In this document: positions 57,818-64,000 of the stretch, in pieces
Position numbering within the stretch: the stretch's first letter is position 1
How the letters are laid out: each line of letters starts with the position of its first letter
Origin: CAYOSF01 sp964406605
GTDB taxonomy: Bacteria > Chloroflexota > Dehalococcoidia > DSTF01 > RBG-16-68-14
NCBI GenBank assembly: GCA_964406605.1
Contig: CAYOSF010000016.1
Coordinates: 10,746-74,745 of the forward strand
Reading direction: 5' to 3'
Length of the DNA: 64,000 bases
Translations under genes and position numbers: made by a program
The notes under the pieces: generated by a model
The model's input: the letters and a program-made list of their open reading frames with translations, nothing else
Told to the model about the DNA's origin: nothing
Databases searched by the model: none

Positions 57818-58606
57818 ATGAGCAGCGCGAGCAGCCCGGCCGCCCGCACACCCCTCGTCGCAGGGAACTGGAAGATGTACACCACAGCGGACGAGTGCGC
57901 GAGCCTCTGCCGGGCGGTGCGAGATCGAATAGATGCGGTCGAGGGAGTGGAGAAGGCGGTCTGTCCGCCGTTCCCGTTCCTCGGCCAGGCGCGGGCAGCC
58001 CTCCAGGGCTCCAGCGTGCGACTGGGAGCGCAGAACGCCCACTGGGAGGAGCAAGGCGCCTACACGGGCGAGGTGAGCCCGCTCATGCTCAAGGACCTCG
58101 TCGACTACGTCATCATCGGGCACTCGGAGCGCCGCCAGTACTTCGGCGAGACGGACGAGACCGTGAACCGCAGGCTGAAGGCAGTGCTAGCCCAAGGTCT
58201 GATCCCCATCTTCTGCATCGGTGAGACGCGCGAGCAGAGGGAAGGCGGGAACACAGAGGAAGTGCTCACGCGGCAGGTCCGGCTGGGGCTGGACGGCGTC
58301 TCGTGGACCGCAGAGTGCGTCATCGCCTACGAGCCGGTCTGGGCCATCGGTACCGGTCTCGCCGCGACGGGGCAACAGGCGAACGAGGCCGCGGCCTTCA
58401 TCCGCGGCCTGGTCGGCGACATGTTTGGTGCGCCCGTGGCCCAAGCGACACGTATCCAGTACGGAGGCTCCGTCAAGGCGGAGAACGCGGCCGAGTTCCT
58501 GCACCTGCCGGAGATCGACGGCGCGCTGGTCGGAGGCGCCAGCCTCGACGCCGGCGGATTCGCCGCGATCGTTCGAGAGGCTACAGAGGTCTCGGCGGGC
58601 GCATAA
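57818..58606 (+). CDS. tpiA: Triosephosphate isomerase
   Basis: A 262-residue TIM barrel. TPLVAGNWKMYTTADEC with catalytic Lys, VIIGHSERRQYFGETDE with the catalytic His, CVIAYEPVWAIGTGLAATG with the catalytic Glu, and RIQYGGSVKAENAAE with ALVGGASLDAGGF. ATG 57818 is one base after the apgM stop. Confidence 0.97.
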   Translation: MSSASSPAARTPLVAGNWKMYTTADECASLCRAVRDRIDAVEGVEKAVCPPFPFLGQARAALQGSSVRLGAQNAHWEEQGAYTGEVSPLMLKDLVDYVIIGHSERRQYFGETDETVNRRLKAVLAQGLIPIFCIGETREQREGGNTEEVLTRQVRLGLDGVSWTAECVIAYEPVWAIGTGLAATGQQANEAAAFIRGLVGDMFGAPVAQATRIQYGGSVKAENAAEFLHLPEIDGALVGGASLDAGGFAAIVREATEVSAGA

Positions 58607-58766
58607 CAGACCGCCTTTCACCGGCTCCCTCTCAGGAGAACCGGCTGACGGCGCCTGGCAGGATCTCCAGAACGTCGTGGATAGCTGCCGCCTCGCTCTT
58701 CGTTGCCTGCCATCCTTGCGGTGGTGCGACGTTATGTCAATTCTGTTCTCCTTTCGAATCGCGGGC

Positions 58767-58772
58767 TATGAT
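58767..58772 (+). promoter_or_regulatory. -10 element (TATGAT) just before miaA
   Basis: GGGC-TATGAT-AGAGGCCG-ATG: eight bases separate it from ATG 58781, so the leader would be 0-2 bases. Confidence 0.5.
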
Positions 58773-58780
58773 AGAGGCCG

Positions 58781-59728
58781 ATGAAGCGACAACGAACATC
58801 TCCGCGCCTTCTCGTGATCGTCGGGCCGACGGCCAGCGGCAAGACGGCACTCGCCCTGCGGCTGGCGGAACGCCTTGACGCCGAGGTGCTCAACGCCGAC
58901 TCCCGGCAGGTCTACCGCTTCATGGACATCGGCACGGCCAAGCCGAACCCTGAGGAGCGCGCGCGAGTCCGCCACTGGCTCATCGACGTCGTCGATCCGG
59001 ACGAACCGTTCAGCCTGGGCCGCTACCTGGAGCTGGCCAACGGCGCCCTGGACGACTGCTGGTCGCGCGGTGTGCTGCCCATCATCGCGGGCGGCACGGG
59101 CCAATATGTCTGGGCGCTCCTGGAGGGCTGGCAGGTGCCTCGGGTCCCGCCCGACCGAGCGTTCCGCGCCGAGTTGGAGGCCCAGATCGTGCGCGAGGGA
59201 CCCGGTCCCCTGCTCGACGAGCTTGCCAGGGTGGACCCCGAATATGCCGCACAAGTGGACCACAGCAACCTCCGTCGTGTGATACGGGCGCTGGAAGTGC
59301 ACCACCATACGGGGCGCCCTCTCTCCGCCTCGCAGACGCGTAAGCCACCCGACATCGCGTGGACAGCCATCGGCCTCGCCTGCAAACGAGACGAGCTCTA
59401 CCGCCGCATCGACGCACGCGTGGACGCCATGATGGCGGCCGGCGTCCTCGACGAGGTGCGCGCTCTGATCGCGCGGGGGTACGGCTGCGACCTGCCCTCG
59501 ATGTCGGGGATCGGCTACCGGCAGCTTTGCCAGCATCTGGCGGGTGAGCTCTCACTGGACGAGGCGGTGTCCCGGGTGAAGACGCAGACGCACCGGCTCG
59601 CCCGTACGCAGCACTCCTGGTTCCGGCAAGGCGACGCGCGCATCCACTGGATCGACGTAACGGCGAGTGATCCGTTTGCCAACGCCCTCAGTGTTGTAGA
59701 ATCGGAATTGACCGCATCCCGAGGGTAG
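58781..59728 (+). CDS. miaA: tRNA dimethylallyltransferase
   Basis: A 315-residue enzyme that prenylates A37 of tRNAs. P-loop IVGPTASGKTALALRLAE, then VLNADSRQVYRFMDIGTAKP, HWLIDVVDPDEPFSLGRY, PIIAGGTGQYVWALLEGW, and the C-terminal SGIGYRQLCQHLAGELSLDEAV and TQTHRLARTQHSWFR. The gene is probably leaderless. It follows tpiA after a 174-base gap with no other clear feature. Confidence 0.96.
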   Translation: MKRQRTSPRLLVIVGPTASGKTALALRLAERLDAEVLNADSRQVYRFMDIGTAKPNPEERARVRHWLIDVVDPDEPFSLGRYLELANGALDDCWSRGVLPIIAGGTGQYVWALLEGWQVPRVPPDRAFRAELEAQIVREGPGPLLDELARVDPEYAAQVDHSNLRRVIRALEVHHHTGRPLSASQTRKPPDIAWTAIGLACKRDELYRRIDARVDAMMAAGVLDEVRALIARGYGCDLPSMSGIGYRQLCQHLAGELSLDEAVSRVKTQTHRLARTQHSWFRQGDARIHWIDVTASDPFANALSVVESELTASRG

Positions 59729-59734
59729 GCAGAA

Positions 59735-60217
59735 GTGACAAGCGAGATCGCTCTCTATTCGCGTCGTCTACGATCGTTGCTGGAGCAGTTGTCCGCCGCG
59801 CTGCAAGGGCTGGACGAGGCGCAGCTCAACTGGAAGCCGCCGGCCCCGAACGCGAACAGCGCATACGTCATCGGCGCGCACGTCCTCGGCAACGCGGAAG
59901 CCTGGATCCTGGGCATAGCCTGCGGCCAGCCCATCGAGCGAGATCGCCCGGGCGAGTTCGCTGCCGCCGGGGCGGACGCCGCGGGGCTCGTCGCGCGGGC
60001 CGACGAGCTGGCAGCGAGGTTTGACGAATCGTTGAGCGCCCTCCCGTCGGGAGCTCTTGGCGAAGTAAGACAGCCGTCCCAATCCCATTGGGGTGAGGGT
60101 GCGCCGCGACCGGTGACCGTTAGAGAGGCGCTGATCCAGACCATCGAACACGCGGCCGCCCATCTGGGCCAGATTGAGGTCACGCGAGACTTGGCGCTCG
60201 CGCGGGCGAGGAGGTGA
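59735..60217 (+). CDS. DinB-like four-helix protein
   Basis: A 160-residue DinB-superfamily protein from GTG 59735. LLEQLSAALQGLDEAQLNWKPPAPNANSAYVIGAHVLGNAEAWILG has the first conserved His (GAHVLGN), and TIEHAAAHLGQIEVTRDL the second pair, forming the metal site. Relatives are thiol-dependent S-transferases or are uncharacterised. It overlaps dapF by four bases. Confidence 0.78.
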   Translation: MTSEIALYSRRLRSLLEQLSAALQGLDEAQLNWKPPAPNANSAYVIGAHVLGNAEAWILGIACGQPIERDRPGEFAAAGADAAGLVARADELAARFDESLSALPSGALGEVRQPSQSHWGEGAPRPVTVREALIQTIEHAAAHLGQIEVTRDLALARARR

Positions 60218-61065
60218 CCGAAGTCATGCAATTCACCAAGCTACAGGGCGCGGGCAACGACTTCATCGTTGTGGACGGGCGCAGCGTCGAGCGGAACTGG
60301 GCCGCGCTGGCCGTCGCCATCTGCGATCGTCATTTCGGCGTCGGCGCCGACGGCCTGCTCGTACTCGGCCCGTCGGAGGCCGCCGACTTGCGCATGGGCC
60401 TGTTCAACAGCGACGGCTCAGAGGCGGAGATGTCCGGCAACGGCATCCGCTGCTTCGTCAAGTACGCGGCGGACAGGGGATTGACGCAGCTCCGAGACGG
60501 GACCATGACCGTGGAAACGCTGGCAGGCGTGATGACCGCGGAGGCGAGCCTCGAGGACGGACGGGTAGAGTCGGTGAGGGTAGGGATGGGCCGTCCCCGG
60601 TTCGCGCCCCAGGAGATTCCGGTCGACACCGAGAGGGAGCCACCCCTCCAGGACCTGCCGCTGGAAGTCGACGGCCGGAAGCTCCGTGTGACCTGCCTCT
60701 CCATGGGCAATCCCCACGCCGTCCACTTCTTGAAGAGCCCCGTGAGCGACTACCCCCTGGCGACCATGGGGCCCAAGGTGGAACGCCATCCCCTCTTCCC
60801 GAACCGCGTCAACTTCGAAATCGCCCGTGTCCTGGCCCGCGACCGAATCGAGGCGCGGGTCTGGGAGCGGGGTGTCGGTGAGACGCTCGCCTGCGGCTCC
60901 GGCAGTTCGGCCGTGATCGTGGCCGCCCGCCTGCAGTGCCTGATTGACGATCGCGTCAAGGTGAGCCTGCCGGGTGGCAGTCTCACGCTGGAGTGGGAGG
61001 GGCAGGGCGATGTCCACCTGACCGGCCCCGCCGTGGAGGTGTTCGAGGGAGAGTGGCCCGAGTAA
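60214..61065 (+). CDS. dapF: Diaminopimelate epimerase
   Basis: A 283-residue racemase-fold enzyme converting LL- to meso-diaminopimelate for lysine and cell wall. The two catalytic cysteines are in AEMSGNGIRCFVKY and TLACGSGSSAVIV. Other features: MQFTKLQGAGNDFIVVDGR, GMGRPRF, MGNPHAVHFL and VERHPLFPNRVNFEI. It starts at GTG 60214 (or ATG 60226). With dapL downstream it forms the end of the aminotransferase route. Confidence 0.95.
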   Translation: MTEVMQFTKLQGAGNDFIVVDGRSVERNWAALAVAICDRHFGVGADGLLVLGPSEAADLRMGLFNSDGSEAEMSGNGIRCFVKYAADRGLTQLRDGTMTVETLAGVMTAEASLEDGRVESVRVGMGRPRFAPQEIPVDTEREPPLQDLPLEVDGRKLRVTCLSMGNPHAVHFLKSPVSDYPLATMGPKVERHPLFPNRVNFEIARVLARDRIEARVWERGVGETLACGSGSSAVIVAARLQCLIDDRVKVSLPGGSLTLEWEGQGDVHLTGPAVEVFEGEWPE

Positions 61066-61168
61066 CGAGAACCCAGATGCGAGAACGTCGAACCGGCAAC
61101 CGCTGGACCGAGCGTGCGGGGCGATTGCGACCTGCCTTCGAGGGCAGTGGGGCCCCGTGGGAGGCGCG

Positions 61169-62089
61169 ATGAGGCAGATCAGGCGCCTGGATGCTGAGGC
61201 CGCGCCCGACGCGTATCGAAAGACTCAACGGGGAGCCCTGCGTCACGCGGCCCTGTCCGAAGCGGACTTTCGCCGGTTGGAGGAGGACAGGCCCGAACTG
61301 GTCGTGCAAGACGGCGAGGCCGTGCTGGTCGGTCAGCCGGTCCGACGGATGATCCAACTGCACTACGCCTTCCCCAGCCGGGACGCTTTCTCCTTGCAGT
61401 TCTCGGGCATGCTGCAACGGCTGCTGCCCGCCGTCGGCGGCGAGGAGGCGCCCTTCGGGTTCCGGCTCCGCCTCACCGACAGGCCCAGCCGGTCCTACGT
61501 GGAGCCGGTGCTCACCTCGCAGGCATTCGAAATGGTTCGCGAGTGGATGCTGATGCGGCTCGTCGAGCTGCCGGACGAAGGCAGCCCAGGGGACGAGGTC
61601 GCTCGCGGGTTCGTGCTCCGCCCGGCAGGCCCCGCCGACATCGAGGCAATCGTCAGGCTGGAAGACGTGGCCTTCCCTAGCTCCGTGCTCACGGTAGAGG
61701 CTGCGCAGGAAGCGCTTCACACAGCGCTGTTGGACAGAGTGCTGGAGGAGACAAGCTCAGGAGAGATAGTGGGATCGCTGCTCGGGGAACGCCGCGAGCA
61801 GGCAACCGGTCACATCGCGACCATCGCCGTGCACCCGGACTTCCAGCGGCGTGGCCTTGGTGAGGCGGTGATGCGGTGGGCGCTCGCTTGGTTCCGCGCC
61901 GAGGGACTCAAGCGCGCCTCCTTGACCGTCGACGTGGACAACGGACCCGCCATCGCCCTCCACCGCAAACAGGGCTTCACGCCCGACGAGTTCGGGCTCG
62001 ACTACAGGCGACCCATCGAAGAGGAGGAGGTGCGCCGGGTGCTGGAGAAGCATCGCGCGCAGCACATCAGGGTGAGGGGGCGGTATTGA
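61169..62089 (+). CDS. GNAT acetyltransferase with N-terminal extension
   Basis: A 306-residue protein between dapF and dapL. The first 155 residues show no known family (VLVGQPVRRMIQLHYAFPSRDAF, FRLRLTDRPSRSYVEPVL), perhaps a second degenerate GNAT fold. The C-terminal half is a GNAT domain: GFVLRPAGPADIEAIVRLED, HIATIAVHPDFQRRGLGEAVM for acetyl-CoA binding, and NGPAIALHRKQGFTPDEFGLDY. ATG 61169 has GGGAGG upstream; GTG 61157 is an alternative. The stop overlaps the dapL start. Confidence 0.78.
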   Translation: MRQIRRLDAEAAPDAYRKTQRGALRHAALSEADFRRLEEDRPELVVQDGEAVLVGQPVRRMIQLHYAFPSRDAFSLQFSGMLQRLLPAVGGEEAPFGFRLRLTDRPSRSYVEPVLTSQAFEMVREWMLMRLVELPDEGSPGDEVARGFVLRPAGPADIEAIVRLEDVAFPSSVLTVEAAQEALHTALLDRVLEETSSGEIVGSLLGERREQATGHIATIAVHPDFQRRGLGEAVMRWALAWFRAEGLKRASLTVDVDNGPAIALHRKQGFTPDEFGLDYRRPIEEEEVRRVLEKHRAQHIRVRGRY

Positions 62090-63249
62090 GTCTAGCTCGT
62101 CGCGTCCAAGAGCTGTCGCCCTATCTCTTCGTAGAGATCTCTCGAAAGATCGCGCAGAAGCGAGCGCAGGGTGTCGACGTCATCTCGTTCGGCGTCGGCG
62201 ACCCCGACCTGCCAACGCCGCCCCACATCATCGAGGCCCTGGTCGACGCCGCGCGCGACCCTGCCAACCACGGCTATCCGGAGACGGACGGCCTTCCGGA
62301 ATTCCGCCGGGCAGTCGCGGGCTGGTACGAGCGCCGCTTCGGGCTGAGCTTCGATCCAGACCGCGAGGTCGTGCCCCTCATCGGCTCGAAAGAGGGTATA
62401 GGACACATCCCCCTCTGCTTCATTGACCCGGGCGATCTGGCGCTCGTGCCGGATCCCGGCTACCCCGTCTATCCCGTGTCGGTGCAGTTCGCTGGCGGAA
62501 CGTCCTACGAGCTGCCGCTGCGCGAGGATCGAGGCTTCTTGCCCGACTTGGACACGGTGCCGGACGACATCGCCGACCGCGCCAAGCTGCTCTGGCTCAA
62601 CTACCCAGGCAACCCCACGTCCGCCGTCGCCGACCTGCAGTTCTTCGAGCGCGCCGCCGCGTTCGCCCACCGGCATGAGATCGCGATCGTCCATGATATG
62701 GCCTACAGCGAGGTCTCCTACGATGAATACACGCCCCCCAGCTTCCTTCAGGCGAAGGGCGCTCGGGAGGTGGGGATCGAGGTGCACTCGCTGTCGAAGA
62801 GCTACAACATGACCGGCTGGCGTATCGGCATGGCGCTCGGCAACCCGGACCTCATCGACGCCCTCACGCGCGTCAAGTCCAACCTGGACTCCGGCGTGCC
62901 CAACGCCATCCAGCGCATGGCGATCACCGCCCTGGAGGGACCGCAGGACTGCATCGAAGAGCACAACCGGGTGTACCAGCGGCGGCGCGACCGGCTGGTC
63001 GAGGCGATGCGCGCCATCGGCCTCCGGGTCACGCCGCCGAAGGCCAGCCTCTACGTCTGGGCAGGACTGCCCGGAGGGGTCGGCTCCGTGGACTTCGCGG
63101 AGCGGTTGCTGGAAGACACGGGCGTCGTGGTGACGCCGGGGATCGGGTACGGGCGTCACGGAGAAGGCTACGTCCGGCTCTCGCTCACCGTGCCCGATGA
63201 GCGGCTGGACGAAGGCATCCGGAGGCTCCAGGGATGGCGATGGAAGTAG
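62086..63249 (+). CDS. dapL: LL-diaminopimelate aminotransferase-like class I aminotransferase
   Basis: A 387-residue PLP enzyme. Starts at TTG 62086, four bases inside the preceding gene. Features: DVISFGVGDPDLPTPPHIIEAL, GYPETDGLPEFRRAVAGWY, LNYPGNPTSAVADL, IVHDMAYSEVSYDEYTPPSFLQ and the Schiff-base lysine in VHSLSKSYNMTGWRIGMALG. The YxxxDG..EFR and SFLQ.PGA-like stretches match LL-DAP aminotransferase. It converts tetrahydrodipicolinate directly to LL-DAP, the substrate of dapF upstream, so the pair is functionally consistent. Confidence 0.85.
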   Translation: MSLARRVQELSPYLFVEISRKIAQKRAQGVDVISFGVGDPDLPTPPHIIEALVDAARDPANHGYPETDGLPEFRRAVAGWYERRFGLSFDPDREVVPLIGSKEGIGHIPLCFIDPGDLALVPDPGYPVYPVSVQFAGGTSYELPLREDRGFLPDLDTVPDDIADRAKLLWLNYPGNPTSAVADLQFFERAAAFAHRHEIAIVHDMAYSEVSYDEYTPPSFLQAKGAREVGIEVHSLSKSYNMTGWRIGMALGNPDLIDALTRVKSNLDSGVPNAIQRMAITALEGPQDCIEEHNRVYQRRRDRLVEAMRAIGLRVTPPKASLYVWAGLPGGVGSVDFAERLLEDTGVVVTPGIGYGRHGEGYVRLSLTVPDERLDEGIRRLQGWRWK

Positions 63250-63372
63250 ACCCCCGGCCAGCGACGCCTCACTCCCCTATCCTCTCCTGACTCGGCTGCG
63301 GCGTAGAGCGGGCCGGCGTCGCCGGTGCCCCGGCGGGCCGAATTGCCGCCGTCCGTTCGTTCGGAGGGCAAC

Positions 63373-63408
63373 GAGAAACGCAGGCACCGCTGAAGCGCCT
63401 GCGTTCTC
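63373..63408. terminator. Bidirectional terminator-like hairpin between dapL and the archaellin gene
   Basis: GAGAA-A-CGCAGGC (63373-63385) pairs with GCCTGCG-TTCTC (63397-63408), twelve base pairs with one bulged A and an 11-base loop. Moderately T-rich sequence follows on the plus strand (TTCTCAGTTTC) and on the minus strand (TTTCTCGTT). It lies between the two convergent genes and can serve both. Confidence 0.65.
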
Positions 63409-63448
63409 AGTTTCGATCGGGCTGGGTGGCTACGTTTGCGGACCGCTC

Positions 63449-64000
63449 CTAGTGGAGCTGCATGACCGACTTGAGCTCCGTCGGGAGCTGGCGGGTGATG
63501 TCCAGCGTCGCACCCACCGGCGTCTGGACCTCCAGCGTGAACCTCTCGTTCGGATCCAGCGTCGGCGCAGGCGATACTCCCGTGGCGACGTCGATGGTGA
63601 TGACCTTCAGTTCACCCGGCTCCAACAGCGTGTCGGAGTCGCCGACGATCTCAGAGACTGTGTACGTCACGTCGTTGTCCACCACGTTGTCGTCCCGGTA
63701 GGCGATCACCGTCCGGTTGTTCGTGCCCGACGGGTTGAGCGGCACCGGCTCGCCTCCCGCGGTGTTCGCCACCGCGAACTGGATGTCATCCACCGCCAGC
63801 GTCGTCCCCGTCGCGGTCACGACCACGCCGCCGCGCACCTCCATACTGCCTCGCGCCTTCTCCAATCCGGCGAACACCGTCTCCTTCCCTCGTTCCGAGC
63901 TGAAGACACCGGTCGTCAACACGACGAAGGCGAAGATGGTGGCGACGACCACGAAAGCGATCAGAATGATGGCCGTCTCAAGACCGGTGATGCCCTGCTC
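63449..64000 (-). CDS. Archaellin (archaeal-type flagellin), N-terminus cut by the window edge
   Basis: 183 residues are visible. The frame is open to base 64000 and begins EQGITGLETAIILIAFVVVA, followed by TIFAFVVL: the class III signal peptide core of archaellins, with cleavage expected after the Gly before ITGLE. The hydrophobic helix continues into TTGVFSSERGKETVFAGLEKARGSMEVRGGVVV, the usual start of the archaellin globular domain. The remainder is a beta-rich domain (DIQFAVANTAG, RTVIAYRDDNVVDNDVTYTV, LEPGELKVITIDV, FTLEVQTPVGATLDITRQLP), as in archaellin outer domains. The start codon and other arl genes must lie to the right. Confidence 0.9.
   Translation of the reverse strand, partial: EQGITGLETAIILIAFVVVATIFAFVVLTTGVFSSERGKETVFAGLEKARGSMEVRGGVVVTATGTTLAVDDIQFAVANTAGGEPVPLNPSGTNNRTVIAYRDDNVVDNDVTYTVSEIVGDSDTLLEPGELKVITIDVATGVSPAPTLDPNERFTLEVQTPVGATLDITRQLPTELKSVMQLH

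Noticed and set aside
1..64000. CRISPR arrays, insertion sequences, prophage, plasmid origin
   Set aside because: No regularly spaced repeats, transposase, integrase, phage or replication genes were found.

Overview
The window is 64 kb of GC-rich bacterial chromosome. Genes are closely packed on both strands, often overlap by 1-8 bases, and frequently start with GTG or TTG. I see no rRNA, tRNA, insertion sequence, prophage or CRISPR array. The gene mix (LL-diaminopimelate aminotransferase, HisZ-dependent histidine synthesis, archaeal-type phosphoglycerate mutase, a methanol-corrinoid methyltransferase homologue, glycolate oxidase, an archaellin) fits a Chloroflexota-like bacterium. That placement is inference from gene content; no marker gene for phylogeny is present. 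One 10-base N gap (31760-31769) shows this is a draft assembly.

Layout. 1-3.7 kb: tail of an oligopeptide-type ABC transporter (binding protein, two permeases) followed by an MtaB homologue. 3.7-7.5 kb: a P-loop protein, THEP1 NTPase on the minus strand, a SelW-like selenoprotein read through UGA, and an ADP-ribosylglycohydrolase/ribokinase pair. 7.5-9.7 kb: a gene-poor stretch with a 57-bp direct repeat flanking two cell-surface genes. 9.7-15.3 kb: PHP phosphoesterase, glcDEF and a nucleoside phosphorylase. 15.4-24.8 kb: mixed accessory enzymes, with palindrome-rich DNA at 22.1-22.3 kb. 24.8-28 kb: a c-di-GMP-I riboswitch in front of a FliA/WhiG-type sigma factor, then small genes. 28-35.6 kb: hflX and a purine cluster (purD, purE, purB, purC, purS). 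35.6-42.2 kb: a minus-strand histidine cluster hisZ-hisG-(phospholipase-like)-hisD-hisC-hisB, in which HisG is a tandem double-domain protein. 42.5-52.5 kb: lipoproteins, SDR, alkyl-sulfatase-like hydrolase, quinone oxidoreductase, purU, PspC, Nudix and a HicBA pair. 52.5-58.6 kb: guaA, tsaC, and a glycolytic run pgk-apgM-tpiA. 58.8-63.2 kb: miaA, DinB-like, dapF, GNAT, dapL. 63.4-64 kb: an archaellin entering from the right edge.

Most notable. (1) A bacterial-context archaellin with a class III signal peptide core. (2) A c-di-GMP riboswitch controlling a motility-type sigma factor in the same window. (3) A SelW/Rdx selenoprotein with a well-placed bacterial SECIS-like hairpin. (4) A HisG-HisG fusion whose N-terminal copy has lost the PRPP-loop motif. 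Items 1 and 2 together suggest, as inference, c-di-GMP control of archaellum-based swimming.

Gene expression signals. Many genes have a TATAAT-like -10, several preceded by TG, with little -35. For several genes (glcD, apgM, miaA, a CoA-type Nudix) the -10 lies so close to the start codon that the message should be leaderless or nearly so. Two genes (hflX, a HExxH lipoprotein) have good Shine-Dalgarno sequences but only AUA or AUC at the expected start position.
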